A DNA stretch of 64,000 nucleotides from the NCBI RefSeq assembly GCF_020400605.1, contig NZ_JAINRD010000004.1, positions 124,001 to 188,000 on the forward strand, given 5' to 3'. Positions 32,983 through 44,425 of this stretch are shown here, one piece after another. This DNA comes from Streptomyces aculeolatus. GTDB taxonomy: Bacteria; Actinomycetota; Actinomycetes; Streptomycetales; Streptomycetaceae. The notes beneath the pieces were generated by a model that did not search any database, had not been told where the DNA came from, and worked only from the letters and a program-made list of their open reading frames with translations. The position numbers were made by a program, and so were the translations under genes. Position 1 is the stretch's first letter; each line of letters starts with the position of its first letter.

Positions 32983-34113
32983 CTACCCCGCCTGCGGCGG
33001 CGCACCCTCACGGGCCGGGGTCTGCCGCGGCACCGTGGCCTCCGCGTCGGTGGGCACGCCCACCTGCGACCAGGCCGAGAGGACCGCGGCGTGCTCCGCG
33101 CCGTCGCCGTAGCGGGCCTCGGCGGCGGCCGCGGTCGCGGCGGCGAACGCGGCGAAGTCGGCCGTGGTGGTCAGGGAGCCGCCGGTCAGCACGTCGTACC
33201 AGATGCGGCCCGCGCGCTCCCAGGCGTTGCCGCCGAGTTCGGTGGCCAGCAGGTAGAAGGCGTGGTTGGGGATGCCGGAGTTGATGTGGACGCCGCCGTT
33301 GTCGGTGGAGGTGTCCACGTAGTCCGCCATCGTCGCCGGCTGGGGGTCCTTGCCGAGAACGTCGTCGTCGTAGGCGGTGCCGGGGGCCTTCATCGAGCGC
33401 AGCGCCTCGCCGCTGACGCCGGGGGCCAGGAGTTCGGCGCCGATGAGCCAGTCGGCGTCCGCGGCGGACTCGCCCTGGACGTACTGCTTGATGAGGGAGC
33501 CGAAGACGTCGGAGACCGACTCGTTGAGCGCCCCGGACTGGCCGAAGTACTCCAGGTTCGCGGTGTACTGCGTGACGCCGTGCGCCAGCTCGTGGCCGAT
33601 GACGTCGACCGCGAGGGTGAAGTCGAGGAACACCTCGCCGTCGCCGTCGCCGAAGACCATCTGCTCGCCGTCCCAGAAGGCGTTGCCGTAGTCCTCGCCG
33701 TAGTGGACGGTCGCGTTCAGCGGCAGCCCCGCGCCGTCGATCGAGTTGCGCGCGAAGCCGCTGAGGAACAGCTCGAAGGTGGCGCCGAGGCCGTCGTACG
33801 CGCGGTTGACGGTGGCGTCCTCGACGGGCTCCGCGCCCTCCTTGCGGACCTCGGTGCCGGGCAGGTCCTGGGTCGTCTCCGCGTCGTAGACCGTGCGCTT
33901 CGGCTTCGCGTCCTCCTGCGCCGGGCGGGCGGCCGGCGGGGCGGCCAGGCCGCGCACGGTGGTGATGCGGCGGCGGGTGCGCTGCAGCGCGTCGCGCTCC
34001 AGGGTGCGGCGGGCGCGGGCGGACAGCGCCGGGTTGTCGGTACGCGCCAGCTTGTCCAGCATGTGGGGCGGCACGATCGTGCAGAACACGGGGGTACGTG
34101 AGATGGCGTCCAT
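32983..34113 (-). CDS. Protealysin-like M4 (thermolysin family) metallopeptidase
   Basis: The 376-residue enzyme lacks a signal peptide and has the short protealysin-type propeptide (FCTIVPPHMLDKLAR) instead of the long FTP propeptide of thermolysin. The catalytic domain shows NAFWDGEQMVFGDGDG, the zinc motif GHELAHGVTQ, LNESVSDVFGSLIKQ with the third ligand Glu, and GGVHINSGIPNHAFYLLA with the transition-state His. The start is ATG at 34113. It is followed by the emfourin-like gene. Such proteins act inside the cell or leave it by unconventional routes and are implicated in interactions with other organisms. Confidence 0.93.
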   Translation of the reverse strand: MDAISRTPVFCTIVPPHMLDKLARTDNPALSARARRTLERDALQRTRRRITTVRGLAAPPAARPAQEDAKPKRTVYDAETTQDLPGTEVRKEGAEPVEDATVNRAYDGLGATFELFLSGFARNSIDGAGLPLNATVHYGEDYGNAFWDGEQMVFGDGDGEVFLDFTLAVDVIGHELAHGVTQYTANLEYFGQSGALNESVSDVFGSLIKQYVQGESAADADWLIGAELLAPGVSGEALRSMKAPGTAYDDDVLGKDPQPATMADYVDTSTDNGGVHINSGIPNHAFYLLATELGGNAWERAGRIWYDVLTGGSLTTTADFAAFAAATAAAAEARYGDGAEHAAVLSAWSQVGVPTDAEATVPRQTPAREGAPPQAG

Positions 34114-34269
34114 GCTCGCAATGTGTCACTGAGTAATCGACTTGTCACTCCCCGCAGCGGGTTGTTCGCGATTTCGGGTGTCCGGGGCCCGACCGGGCTC
34201 CACGCGGGGTCTCGCATCGTGATACTGATCGGCCGGCGCCGACGGGGCTGGGCTAGTGTGGTCGGCATC

Positions 34270-34298
34270 GTGCGTTACGGGCTGCTTCTTCTTAGCCG

Positions 34299-34323
<25 letters not shown>
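34270..34323 (+). CDS. leuA leader peptide
   Basis: A 17-residue reading frame, VRYGLLLLSRRGEGLLS, lies 78 nt before leuA. Four consecutive Leu codons (CTG CTT CTT CTT, 34282-34293) include three rare CTT codons in a genome that otherwise uses CTG/CTC. Two more Leu codons follow. When charged tRNA-Leu is scarce a ribosome would stall here and change folding of the downstream hairpin. A GTG at 34258 is an alternative start in the same frame. Confidence 0.8.
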
Positions 34324-36168
<1,845 letters not shown>

Positions 36169-36237
36169 CCCGGCGGCACCTGCACCCGGCACCCGCGGCG
36201 CCCCGGAGGCACCCGCGGGACCACCCCGGAGCGCCCT

Positions 36238-36279
36238 GCGCCCCGCGCGCCGTCCGACCGCGGACGGGGCGCGGGGCGC
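36238..36279. terminator. Hairpin terminator after leuA
   Basis: Nineteen-base arms (36238-36256 and 36261-36279) pair with one mismatch around an ACCG loop. The stem is almost entirely G and C and begins 70 nt after the leuA stop. Confidence 0.78.
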
Positions 36280-36384
36280 GGCTCGTTCGCACCGCCTTGA
36301 CGTGCACGAGGGCTGACGATGTCGGCCGGTGTGGTTAGCATCACGTCAGCGCGGCAGCGTTGCCGAAGCGTGATGGAGGTCGAC

Positions 36385-37068
36385 GTGACGCATATCCTCC
36401 GCCGGTTCGCCGGCGTGCGGACGTCCTGGCACACCGAGTCCGACGGTGAGTTCTTCTGCCCCGGCTGCGGCGGCGACCGCAACTACAGCCGGCGCACCGG
36501 CAGACGGCGGTTCACCGTCCTGGGCGTACCCGTGCTGCCGCGCGGCGCCGCAGGACCCGTCGTGGAATGCACCGACTGCGGCGGCCACTTCGGCCTCACG
36601 TCCCTGGCGGAACCCACCTCCACGCGCTTCGCGCTGCTGCTGCGCGACGCCACGCACGCCGTCGCGCTCGCCGTCCTCCACGCCGGCGGCACCTCCTCCG
36701 CCGCCGTCCGCTCCGCCGCCGTGACCGCGGTGCGCACCGCGGGGTACGACGACTGCACGGAGGAGCAGCTGCTGACGCTGCTGGCGGCCATCGAGGCCGA
36801 CTCGGGGCGGATGCCCGACCTGTGCGCCGACCTCCCGCCCGAGCAGCGGAACTTCGAGGCGGAGCTGCGCGAGACGCTGGCGCCGCTCGCGCCGCACCTG
36901 GTGCCGGCCGGGCGGGAGTCGATCCTGCTCTCCGGGGCGCGCATCGCGCTCGCGGACGGGGCGTACACGCCGCCGGAGTGGGAGACGCTCGTCGTCGTCG
37001 GCGACGCGCTGCTGCTGCCCGCCTCGGACGTCGGGCGGCTGCTGACGTCGGCGCGTACGCCGTCGTAA
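36385..37068 (+). CDS. TerB-like protein with N-terminal zinc ribbon
   Basis: The 227-residue product starts at GTG (VTHILRRFAG) 5 nt after GGAGG. Residues about 20-75 form a zinc-ribbon with CPGCGG and CTDCGG pairs. The rest is a helical TerB domain with the two acidic metal-site segments (ALADGAYTPPEWETL near the C-terminus). TerB-domain proteins are linked to tellurite and general stress or membrane metal sensing, but the zinc-ribbon form is uncharacterised. It converges on era. Confidence 0.82.
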   Translation: MTHILRRFAGVRTSWHTESDGEFFCPGCGGDRNYSRRTGRRRFTVLGVPVLPRGAAGPVVECTDCGGHFGLTSLAEPTSTRFALLLRDATHAVALAVLHAGGTSSAAVRSAAVTAVRTAGYDDCTEEQLLTLLAAIEADSGRMPDLCADLPPEQRNFEAELRETLAPLAPHLVPAGRESILLSGARIALADGAYTPPEWETLVVVGDALLLPASDVGRLLTSARTPS

Positions 37069-37158
37069 GGGGCGCGCGGGACCCGCGCGCCTCCACGCGC
37101 CCCCCCGCACCGCCCCGTCTTCCGCCGGGCCCCCTCGGGGCCCTCCTCCGGCCCTGCC

Positions 37159-38088
37159 TCAGAAGCCCAGTCGGCGGAGCTTCTTCGGGTCCCGCTGCCA
37201 GTCCTTGGCGACCTTCACGTGGATGTCCAGGTACACGGGCGTGCCCAGCAGCGCCTCGATGTGCCCGCGGGCCTGGGTGCCGATCTCCTTCAGCCGCTTG
37301 CCCTTGGGCCCGATGACGATGCCCTTCTGGCTGTCGCGCTCGATGAACAGGTTGGCGTGGATGTCCAGCAGCGGCCGGTCCTCCGGGCGGTCCTCGCGCG
37401 GCTCCATCTCGTCGACCACCACCGCGATCGAGTGCGGCAGCTCGTCGCGTACGCCCTCCAGAGCCGCCTCCCGGATCAGCTCGGCGACCATCACCTGCTC
37501 CGGCTCGTCGGTCAGCTCCCCGTCCGGGTACAGCTCCGGGCCCTCCGGCAGCAGCGGCACCAGCAGGTCGGCGAGCAGGTCGACCTGCTTGCCCTCGACC
37601 GCGGAGACCGGCACCACCTCCGCCCACTCGAAGCCCAGGTCCTTCGCCATCCGGTCCACGGCCACGAGCTGCGCGGCGATCGTGTCGGAGTCGGCCAGGT
37701 CGGTCTTCGTGACGACGGCGACCTTCGGGGTACGCCGCAGGGCGGCCAGCTCCGCGGCGATGTACCGGTCGCCCGGGCCGATCTTCTCGTTCGCCGGCGC
37801 GCAGAAGCCGATCACGTCGACCTCGGCCCAGGTGGCGCGTACCGCGTCGTTGAGCCGCTGGCCCAGCAGCGTGCGCGGCTTGTGGTAGCCGGGGGTGTCG
37901 ACGAGCACGAGCTGCGCGTCGGGGCGGTGGACGATGCCGCGCACGGTGTGCCGGGTCGTCTGCGGCCGGCTGGAGGTGATGGCCACCTTCTGGCCGACCA
38001 GCGCATTGGTCAGGGTCGACTTGCCGGCGTTGGGCCGGCCGACGAAGCAGGCGAAGCCGGAGCGGTGCCCGGTGTCAGGGGTGGTCAT
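37159..38088 (-). CDS. era: GTPase Era
   Basis: The 309-residue GTPase assists assembly of the 30S ribosome and binds the 3' end of 16S rRNA. G1 is GRPNAGKST, G2 includes QTTRH, G3 DTPGYH, G4 TKTD and G5 SAV. The C-terminal KH domain has IERDSQKGIVIGPKGKRLKE. The ATG at 38088 is chosen; one nine nt upstream is possible. It lies apart from the phoH-ybeY-corC genes with which it is usually clustered in streptomycetes. Confidence 0.96.
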   Translation of the reverse strand: MTTPDTGHRSGFACFVGRPNAGKSTLTNALVGQKVAITSSRPQTTRHTVRGIVHRPDAQLVLVDTPGYHKPRTLLGQRLNDAVRATWAEVDVIGFCAPANEKIGPGDRYIAAELAALRRTPKVAVVTKTDLADSDTIAAQLVAVDRMAKDLGFEWAEVVPVSAVEGKQVDLLADLLVPLLPEGPELYPDGELTDEPEQVMVAELIREAALEGVRDELPHSIAVVVDEMEPREDRPEDRPLLDIHANLFIERDSQKGIVIGPKGKRLKEIGTQARGHIEALLGTPVYLDIHVKVAKDWQRDPKKLRRLGF

Positions 38089-38183
38089 GGGAAGCATTCT
38101 CCCCGACCGCGCCCCGCCTCCGACCGCCGCTCCGGCGTCCGCGGCACCGTGCGGTGCACGCGCGACCCCGGCAGGCGCGAGCG

Positions 38184-39194
38184 CTACGCGCCCAGCAGCC
38201 GGGCGCCGCCCTCGGGGGCCAGGCCGGCGAGGATCTCGTCGATCCGCGCCAGGGTGTCCTGGTGCAGTTCCACGCGGGCCGCCGCCACGTTCTCCTCGAT
38301 GTGCGCCGGGGTCCGGCTGCCCGGGATGGGCACGACGTGGTCGTCCTGGTGCAGCAGCCACGCCAGCGCGAGCTGCCCGGGCGTGAGCCCCACGTCGGCG
38401 GCGACCGCGCGCAGCGGCGCGAAGCGGTCGTGGTTGGTCTTGAGGTTCGCGGCGTCGAAGGCGCCGATGTTGCGGCGGAAGTCGCTCTCCGCGACGTCCG
38501 TCACCGAGCCGGTGAGGAAGCCCGTACCCAGCGGACCCCACGCGACGAGGCCGACGCCCAGCTCGCGCGCCGCGGCGTGCAGGTCCGGGTCGACGGGCGT
38601 CCACATCGACCACTGCGTCTGCACCGCCGCGACCGGGTGCACGGCGTGTGCGCGGCGCAGCTGCTCCCCGGTGACGTTCGACAGGCCCAGGTGGCGGACC
38701 TTGCCCTCCGCGACCAGCTCGGCCATCGCGCCGGTGGTGTCCTCGATCGGCACGGCGGGGTCGGGGTAGTGCACGTAGTAGAGGTCGATGCGGTCGGTGT
38801 CCAGGTTCCGCAGGGAGTCCTCGGCGTAGCCGCGTACGTACCGGGGCTCGGCGTTGACCGCGAGGTGGCCGAAGGCGTAGCTGACGGGATGCGTGCGCGC
38901 CTCGGCGCCCTCGGGAAGGCTCAGCCCGAACTTCGTGGCCAGCACCACCTCGTCGCGCCGCCCGCGCAGGGCGCGGCCCACCAGGCGCTCGTTGTGCCCA
39001 TCGGGGCCGTAGGCGTCGGAGGTGTCGACGTGGGTGGCGCCCGCGTCGAGCGCGGCGCGCACCGCCGCGACGCCGCGGTCGTCGTCGGTCTCGCCGTAGA
39101 CGCCGGGCGAGAGCACCATCGCGCCGTAGCCGATGGCGGGGGTTTCGAGGGAGCCGAGGGTGCGGACAGGGACGGTGTTCGAAACTGTCGTCAT
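38184..39194 (-). CDS. Aldo/keto reductase
   Basis: The 336-residue barrel enzyme keeps the full tetrad: Asp and Tyr in HVDTSDAYGPDGHNE, Lys in LATKFGLSLPEG and His in YYVHYPDP. The C-terminal GSRTPAHIEENVAAA binds NADPH. It is AKR13-like by motif order. It is divergent from the LysR gene with 61 nt between starts, the standard arrangement for LysR control of its target. Confidence 0.92.
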   Translation of the reverse strand: MTTVSNTVPVRTLGSLETPAIGYGAMVLSPGVYGETDDDRGVAAVRAALDAGATHVDTSDAYGPDGHNERLVGRALRGRRDEVVLATKFGLSLPEGAEARTHPVSYAFGHLAVNAEPRYVRGYAEDSLRNLDTDRIDLYYVHYPDPAVPIEDTTGAMAELVAEGKVRHLGLSNVTGEQLRRAHAVHPVAAVQTQWSMWTPVDPDLHAAARELGVGLVAWGPLGTGFLTGSVTDVAESDFRRNIGAFDAANLKTNHDRFAPLRAVAADVGLTPGQLALAWLLHQDDHVVPIPGSRTPAHIEENVAAARVELHQDTLARIDEILAGLAPEGGARLLGA

Positions 39195-39255
39195 GCCCGC
39201 AGCCTCCGCGGAATTGCGTGGCGGCGTCCAAGACCTACGGCTATAACCGGTGGCT

Positions 39256-40194
39256 ATGGACGTCCACGTACGTGATCTGCGCTATTTCGCGGCGGTCGCG
39301 GAGGAGCTGAGCTTCACCCGCGCCGCCGAGCGGCTGTACGTCTCCCAGCCGGCGCTGTCCAAGCAGATCAGGGCGCTGGAGCGGCAGCTCGGCTTCCCCC
39401 TCTTCGAGCGGCGGCCGCGGGAGATCGCGCTCACCCCGCAGGGCGCGGCGCTGCTGCCGGCGGCGCGGGAGCTGGCGGCGGGCTGGGCGGAGGCGGTACG
39501 GGCCGCGCGCACGGCCGGGCCGGCGGAGTCGCTGGCGGTGGGCATGCAGACGGCGGTGGGGCGCGAGTTGCAGCGGAAGGTGCTCGCCCGGTTCCGGGAG
39601 CGGGGCTGGCGGATCTCGCTGCGGCTCGTCAACTGGGAGGACCCCACGGCGGGGCTGGCCGGCGGGGGCGCCGACGCGGCGTTCTGCTGGCTGCCGGTGC
39701 CGGGGGTGGGCGCGGAGCTGACGGCGAAGGTGCTGGTGCGGGAGGAGCGCTGGGTGGCGCTGCCGCGGGGGCACCGGTTCGCGGACCGGGCTGAGGTGGC
39801 GTTCGCGGAGCTGCTCGACGAGCCGTTCGTGGCGCTGCCGCGGTCGGCGGGGCCGCTGCGCGACTTCTGGCTGGGCACGGCGGAGCGGGAGGGGCGGGAG
39901 CCGGTGGTGGCGCTGGAGGCGTCGTCGCCGGAGGAGGTGTTCGAGGCGGTGGGCGCGGGGCTGGGCGTGGTGCTGCTGGCGGAGGGCAACGCGCGGCTGT
40001 ACCCGCGGCCGGACGTGGTGTCGGTGCCGGTACGGGGGCTGGCGCCGAGCGAACTGGCGCTGGTGTGGCGGGCGGACGACGACCGCAGGGAGGTCGCGGA
40101 GTTCACGGCGGCGTTCCGGGAGGCGGCGGGACCCGCGGGCGGCGGCGACCGGCACGGCGGGAGGGCCGGGCAGAGGACGCGGCAGGGTACGTAG
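39256..40194 (+). CDS. LysR-family transcriptional regulator
   Basis: The 312-residue protein starts MDVHVRDLRYFAAVAEELSF; a GTG two codons upstream is possible. The N-terminal helix-turn-helix (TRAAERLYVSQPALSKQIRA) is followed by the linker helix and a two-lobed effector domain (about residues 90-300). The C-terminus is Gly/Arg-rich. It is divergent from the aldo/keto reductase and very likely controls it, being both activator and autorepressor in the usual way. The effector is unknown. Confidence 0.92.
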   Translation: MDVHVRDLRYFAAVAEELSFTRAAERLYVSQPALSKQIRALERQLGFPLFERRPREIALTPQGAALLPAARELAAGWAEAVRAARTAGPAESLAVGMQTAVGRELQRKVLARFRERGWRISLRLVNWEDPTAGLAGGGADAAFCWLPVPGVGAELTAKVLVREERWVALPRGHRFADRAEVAFAELLDEPFVALPRSAGPLRDFWLGTAEREGREPVVALEASSPEEVFEAVGAGLGVVLLAEGNARLYPRPDVVSVPVRGLAPSELALVWRADDDRREVAEFTAAFREAAGPAGGGDRHGGRAGQRTRQGT

Positions 40195-40363
40195 GCCGTC
40201 GCGGCCAGCGCGGCCAGCGCGAGGATAGGGCACCCGCGGGTGGGGCGTGCGGGGCGCGTGGGCGGGCGGGGTGGGCGGCGCGGGCGCCGGGCGGGGGGCG
40301 CGGCGGCGCGCGGAACATCACCCTCAGGACGGACTGTACGGAACGTAGCGGCGTGGTTACCTG

Positions 40364-40762
40364 ATGCACGTGATCGTCCGTGCCGCGCTCGTCCGCGGGC
40401 TCGCCCTGCGCGCCGTGCTCGCGCTGCTCCTCGGGGTGCTGCTCGTGCCCGGCGGAGCCGTCGAGCGCGTGAGCGCCGCGGACGCCTATCCCACGTCCTC
40501 CGCCGCCCCCGGAACGCCCGGAGTCCCCGGGGAAGCGGCGCCCGGCGAGGACACCGGACCCGCACCGGGCCTCGCGCGGCGCGGACCGCGGCCGGCGAAG
40601 GCCGGGCGCGCCGACCGGGCCGGCCGCATGCGCGCGACCGCCCCGTGGCCCGCGCCCCGGACGCCCTGCGCCGAAGCGGCCGCGGCCCGTGCCTTCCGCT
40701 ACGCCCCGGAGGCCGCGGCGCTCGCCGCCGCGCGCGGGCGGTACGCCGTACTGCGCTGCTGA
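40364..40762 (+). CDS. Small putative exported protein
   Basis: The 132-residue product begins with a basic N-region and a hydrophobic core (LRAVLALLLGVLLVPGGA) consistent with a signal peptide. The rest is Ala/Pro/Gly/Arg-rich and low complexity, with two Cys near the end. No family recognised. The coding call rests on the signal-like start and codon-position bias; the alternative is a chance frame. Confidence 0.5.
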   Translation: MHVIVRAALVRGLALRAVLALLLGVLLVPGGAVERVSAADAYPTSSAAPGTPGVPGEAAPGEDTGPAPGLARRGPRPAKAGRADRAGRMRATAPWPAPRTPCAEAAAARAFRYAPEAAALAAARGRYAVLRC

Positions 40763-40855
40763 CAGGGCCGCGGGGCGCGCCCGTATCCGTACGGACGCCT
40801 GTCCCGCCGCCCGCAGCCCCCACGTCAGCACGCCAGCGGCAAGCCGGAGTTCGCC

Positions 40856-41188
40856 ATGCCGATCGACCCTTCGCGCGCGCTCGAAGCGTACGTGCGCGCC
40901 CAGACCCTCCCTCCCCCACCCGCCGACCGGACAGCCGACCGACCCGCAGACCAGCCCGCAGACAAAACCCCGGACCAGACCGCCGACCACACCCCAGACC
41001 ACACCGCCGACCAGCCCCGGGACCGCCGTCCCGCAGCACCGGTCCCCGCCGAGCCGGCCCCCGCCGGCGACGCCCCCGCCGGTCACGCCCCCGTGCCCGG
41101 CCAGGCCCCCGCCGAACCGCAGGCCGGCGCCGTCCGCCCCGCCCCCGACGTCCCACCCGAGCCGCCGGGGGCTCCGCTGCCGGCGTAA
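40856..41188 (+). CDS. Small Pro/Asp-repeat protein
   Basis: The 110-residue protein starts MPIDPSRALEAYVRAQ, an opening shared with small streptomycete proteins. A run of four-residue units of the type (A/P)D(x)(T/P) occupies residues about 24-55, and an Ala/Pro-rich tail follows. No signal peptide or membrane segment. The nucleotide repeat is imperfect, so the pattern may be kept at protein level. A perfect 38-bp palindrome begins 13 nt after its stop. Confidence 0.55.
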   Translation: MPIDPSRALEAYVRAQTLPPPPADRTADRPADQPADKTPDQTADHTPDHTADQPRDRRPAAPVPAEPAPAGDAPAGHAPVPGQAPAEPQAGAVRPAPDVPPEPPGAPLPA

Positions 41189-41200
41189 CGGCACCCCGCC

Positions 41201-41238
41201 GCTCACGGGCTACCGCGGTACCGCGGTAGCCCGTGAGC
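41201..41238. repeat. Perfect 38-bp palindrome
   Basis: The 19 bases GCTCACGGGCTACCGCGGT are followed directly by their exact reverse complement, with no spacer. Lacking a loop, it would cruciform or form a 17-bp stem with a tight turn in RNA. It lies after the Pro/Asp-repeat gene and about 215 nt before phoH. It may be a terminator, or a binding site, since ACCGCGGT is itself a palindrome repeated about the centre. Confidence 0.85.
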
Positions 41239-41452
41239 AGGCACCCGCGCCTCGCCCGCGCCTCTCCCACACGTCTGGCGTACCGTCCTCGAAACTCACT
41301 GGCCACAGCCGCACCCCACCCCGTTACGATGGCGTCAGGGCCTGCGCGTGGAGCAGGCGTCGGGACCCCGGGCCGGGCGTGGTCCGTCCGGCGGGCCCTC
41401 ACAGTTACGCGAGCGAAGAAGTGGGATGAGACTCAGGCCCCAGGGCCGGCCC

Positions 41453-42490
41453 ATGACACAGACACCCGTAAGCCGCACCCCCGAAGAGGGACAGGCCCGC
41501 GCCCAGATCACGATCCCGGCGAAGCACCCCATGGTGACGGTGCTGGGCTCCGGCGACTCCCTCCTGCGGGTCATCGAGAAAGCGTTCCCCGGCACCGACA
41601 TCCACGTGCGGGGCAACGAGGTCAGCGCCGTCGGCGCCCCCGAGGAAGTCACCCTCGTCCAGCGTCTCTTCGACGAGATGCTGCTCGTCCTGCGCACCGG
41701 AGCCCCCATGACGGAGGACGCGGTGGAGCGGACGATCGCCATGCTGAAATCCGACCGCGACGACGAGGCCGGCGGCCACCACGCCCCCTCCGAGGTCCTG
41801 ACGCAGAACATCCTGTCCAACCGCGGGAAGACGATCCGCCCGAAGACGCTGAACCAGAAGCGCTACGTCGACGCCATCGACAAGCACACCATCGTCTTCG
41901 GCATCGGCCCCGCCGGCACGGGCAAGACGTACCTCGCCATGGCCAAGGCGGTCCAGGCCCTGCAGTCCAAGCAGGTCAACCGCATCATCCTGACCCGCCC
42001 CGCGGTCGAGGCCGGCGAGCGCCTCGGGTTCCTGCCCGGCACGCTGTACGAGAAGATCGACCCGTACCTGCGCCCGCTGTACGACGCGCTGCACGACATG
42101 CTGGACCCGGACTCGATCCCCCGCCTGATGGCGGCCGGCACGATCGAGGTGGCGCCCCTGGCGTACATGCGCGGCCGGAGCCTGAACGACGCGTTCATCA
42201 TCCTCGACGAGGCGCAGAACACGAATCCCGAGCAGATGAAGATGTTCCTGACCCGGCTCGGGTTCAACTCGAAGATCGTCGTCACCGGCGACATCACCCA
42301 GGTCGACCTGCCGGGCGGCACGAGGAGCGGGCTGCGGCAGGTGCAGGGGATCCTGGACGGGGTGCAGGACGTGCACTTCTCCACGCTGACCAGCCAGGAC
42401 GTCGTCCGGCACAAGCTGGTGAGCCGGATCGTCGAGGCGTACGACAAGTACGACGTCAGGAACGGCGACGACAGGAACGGCAGGGCCTAG
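41453..42490 (+). CDS. phoH: PhoH-like ATPase
   Basis: The 345-residue protein has an N-terminal KH-like region (about residues 15-80) and a PhoH ATPase domain: Walker [37 protein letters not shown], Walker [12 protein letters not shown] and [12 protein letters not shown]. PhoH proteins are linked to RNA metabolism and commonly sit next to ybeY. The ATG at 41453 ([13 protein letters not shown]) is favoured over earlier in-frame starts because the segment before it is not conserved-looking. Confidence 0.94.
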   Translation: MTQTPVSRTPEEGQARAQITIPAKHPMVTVLGSGDSLLRVIEKAFPGTDIHVRGNEVSAVGAPEEVTLVQRLFDEMLLVLRTGAPMTEDAVERTIAMLKSDRDDEAGGHHAPSEVLTQNILSNRGKTIRPKTLNQKRYVDAIDKHTIVFGIGPAGTGKTYLAMAKAVQALQSKQVNRIILTRPAVEAGERLGFLPGTLYEKIDPYLRPLYDALHDMLDPDSIPRLMAAGTIEVAPLAYMRGRSLNDAFIILDEAQNTNPEQMKMFLTRLGFNSKIVVTGDITQVDLPGGTRSGLRQVQGILDGVQDVHFSTLTSQDVVRHKLVSRIVEAYDKYDVRNGDDRNGRA

Positions 42491-42494
42491 ACCC

Positions 42495-42992
42495 GTGTCC
42501 GTCGAGGTCAACAACGAATCCGGGGTCGAGGCCGACGAGGAGGCCGTGCTCGACGTCGCGCGGTACGCGCTGGCGCGGATGCGCATCCATCCGCTGTCCG
42601 AGCTGTCGGTGATCCTCGTCGACCCGGCCGCGATGGAGCAGTTGCACGTGCAGTGGATGGACGAGCCGGGTCCGACGGACGTGATGTCGTTCCCCATGGA
42701 CGAGCTGCGGCCGCCCGCCAAGGACGACGAGGAGCCGGTGCAGGGGCTCCTCGGCGACATCGTGCTCTGCCCCGACGTCGCCCGCCGGCAGGGCACCGCG
42801 GCGCCGACCGCGCATTCCATGGACGAGGAGCTGCAGCTGCTCACCGTGCACGGGGTGCTGCACCTCCTCGGCTACGAGCACGAGGATCCCGCGGAGAAGG
42901 CCGAGATGTTCGGCCTGCAGAAGGCGATCGTCGACGGCTGGCGCGACGAGCGCGGCGTGGCCGGTCCTTCGCCGGCGCCCACCGAGCGATGA
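42495..42992 (+). CDS. ybeY: Endoribonuclease YbeY (rRNA maturation factor)
   Basis: The 165-residue metalloprotein matures the 3' end of 16S rRNA and takes part in ribosome quality control. The zinc motif [13 protein letters not shown] gives the three His ligands. [15 protein letters not shown] and [11 protein letters not shown] are conserved blocks. The GTG start lies 4 nt after the phoH stop. The ATG of the next gene overlaps its stop by 4 nt. Confidence 0.96.
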   Translation: MSVEVNNESGVEADEEAVLDVARYALARMRIHPLSELSVILVDPAAMEQLHVQWMDEPGPTDVMSFPMDELRPPAKDDEEPVQGLLGDIVLCPDVARRQGTAAPTAHSMDEELQLLTVHGVLHLLGYEHEDPAEKAEMFGLQKAIVDGWRDERGVAGPSPAPTER

Positions 42993-44305
42993 CCGCCCGG
43001 CTGATCGCCGCGGCGGTCCTGCTCGTGGGGGTCGGCTGGCTCGCGTCGTGCGCGGAGACGGCGCTGGCGCGGACGACGCGGATCGCGGCCGAGGACGCGG
43101 TACGGGCCGGGCGGCGCGGGTCGGCGAAGCTGCTGGCGGTGACGTCCGACCCGGTGCGCTATCTGAACGTGGCGCTGCTGGTGCGGGTCGGCTGCGAGAT
43201 GGCCGCGGGTGCCCTCGTGACGTACGCCTGCCTGCGCCATTTCGACCGCACCTGGGAGGCGTTGACCGTCGCGATCGCCGCGATGGTCCTCGTCTCGTAC
43301 GTCGCGATCGGCGTCTCGCCGCGCACCATCGGCCGCCAGCACCCGGTGGCGACCGCGACCGCGTCCGCGTACGTGCTGCTGCCGCTGGCGCGCGTCATGG
43401 GCCCGGTGCCGCGGCTGCTGATCCTGCTGGGCAACGCGCTGACGCCGGGCAAGGGCTTCCGCCAGGGCCCGTTCGCCTCGGAGGCGGAGCTGCGCGCGAT
43501 GGTGGACCTGGCGGAGAAGGAGTCGCTGATCGAGGACGACGAGCGGCGCATGGTCCACTCGGTCTTCGAGCTCGGCGACACGCTGGTGCGCGAGGTGATG
43601 GTGCCGCGTACGGACGTGGTGACCATCGAGCGGTACAAGACGCTCCGGCAGGCGCTGACGCTCGCGCTGCGCTCCGGTTTCTCGCGGATCCCGGTGACGG
43701 GCGAGAGCGAGGACGACGTCGTCGGCGTGGTGTATCTGAAGGACCTCGCGCGCAAGGTCCACATCAGCCGCGAGGCCGAGTCGGAGCTGGTGTCGACGGC
43801 GATGCGGCCGGCGGCGTTCGTGCCGGACACGAAGAAGGCCGCGGACATGCTGCGGGAGATGCAGCAGCAGCGGATCCACGTGGCGGTCGTCATCGACGAG
43901 TACGGGTCGACGGCGGGGATCGTGACGATCGAGGACATCCTGGAGGAGATCGTCGGCGAGATCACCGACGAGTACGACCGGGAGCTGCCGCCGGCGGCGG
44001 AGCTGGGCGACGACCGCTACCGGGTCACGGCCCGCCTCGACATCGGCGACCTGGGCGAGCTGTACGACCTGGAGCTGGACGACGAGGACGTGGAGACGGT
44101 CGGCGGACTGCTGGCCAAGCAGTTGGGGCGGGTGCCGATCGCGGGGGCGACGGCGGAGGTCGACGTCACGCACGACGGTTCGGACCCGGGGCTGCGGGCG
44201 CTGCGGCTGACCGCGGAGTCGCCGGCGGGGCGGCGGAACAAGATCGTGACGGTCCTGGTGGAGCCGGTACGGGAGACCCCGGTGGAGCAGGACGAGAACG
44301 CGTAG
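42989..44305 (+). CDS. CorC/HlyC-type CNNM membrane protein with CBS pair
   Basis: The 438-residue protein has a DUF21 transmembrane domain (four segments, residues about 1-150), two CBS domains (about 195-320; [11 protein letters not shown] and [21 protein letters not shown]) and a C-terminal CorC_HlyC domain (about 345-425). It is usually called hemolysin-like but is more likely a magnesium or cation efflux factor. Its ATG overlaps ybeY by 4 nt, so phoH, ybeY and this gene form one operon. Confidence 0.94.
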   Translation: MTARLIAAAVLLVGVGWLASCAETALARTTRIAAEDAVRAGRRGSAKLLAVTSDPVRYLNVALLVRVGCEMAAGALVTYACLRHFDRTWEALTVAIAAMVLVSYVAIGVSPRTIGRQHPVATATASAYVLLPLARVMGPVPRLLILLGNALTPGKGFRQGPFASEAELRAMVDLAEKESLIEDDERRMVHSVFELGDTLVREVMVPRTDVVTIERYKTLRQALTLALRSGFSRIPVTGESEDDVVGVVYLKDLARKVHISREAESELVSTAMRPAAFVPDTKKAADMLREMQQQRIHVAVVIDEYGSTAGIVTIEDILEEIVGEITDEYDRELPPAAELGDDRYRVTARLDIGDLGELYDLELDDEDVETVGGLLAKQLGRVPIAGATAEVDVTHDGSDPGLRALRLTAESPAGRRNKIVTVLVEPVRETPVEQDENA

Positions 44306-44425
44306 CCCCTCCCCCGCGCCGCCTCTCCGTACGTGCGCCTCGGCGCGGTCCGGCCACGCAGGCCGTACGCGGGTTGGGGGTGGCCCGTCCGACGGCGGCC
44401 AGGCCGGGTTCGTATGCTCGGCGGT

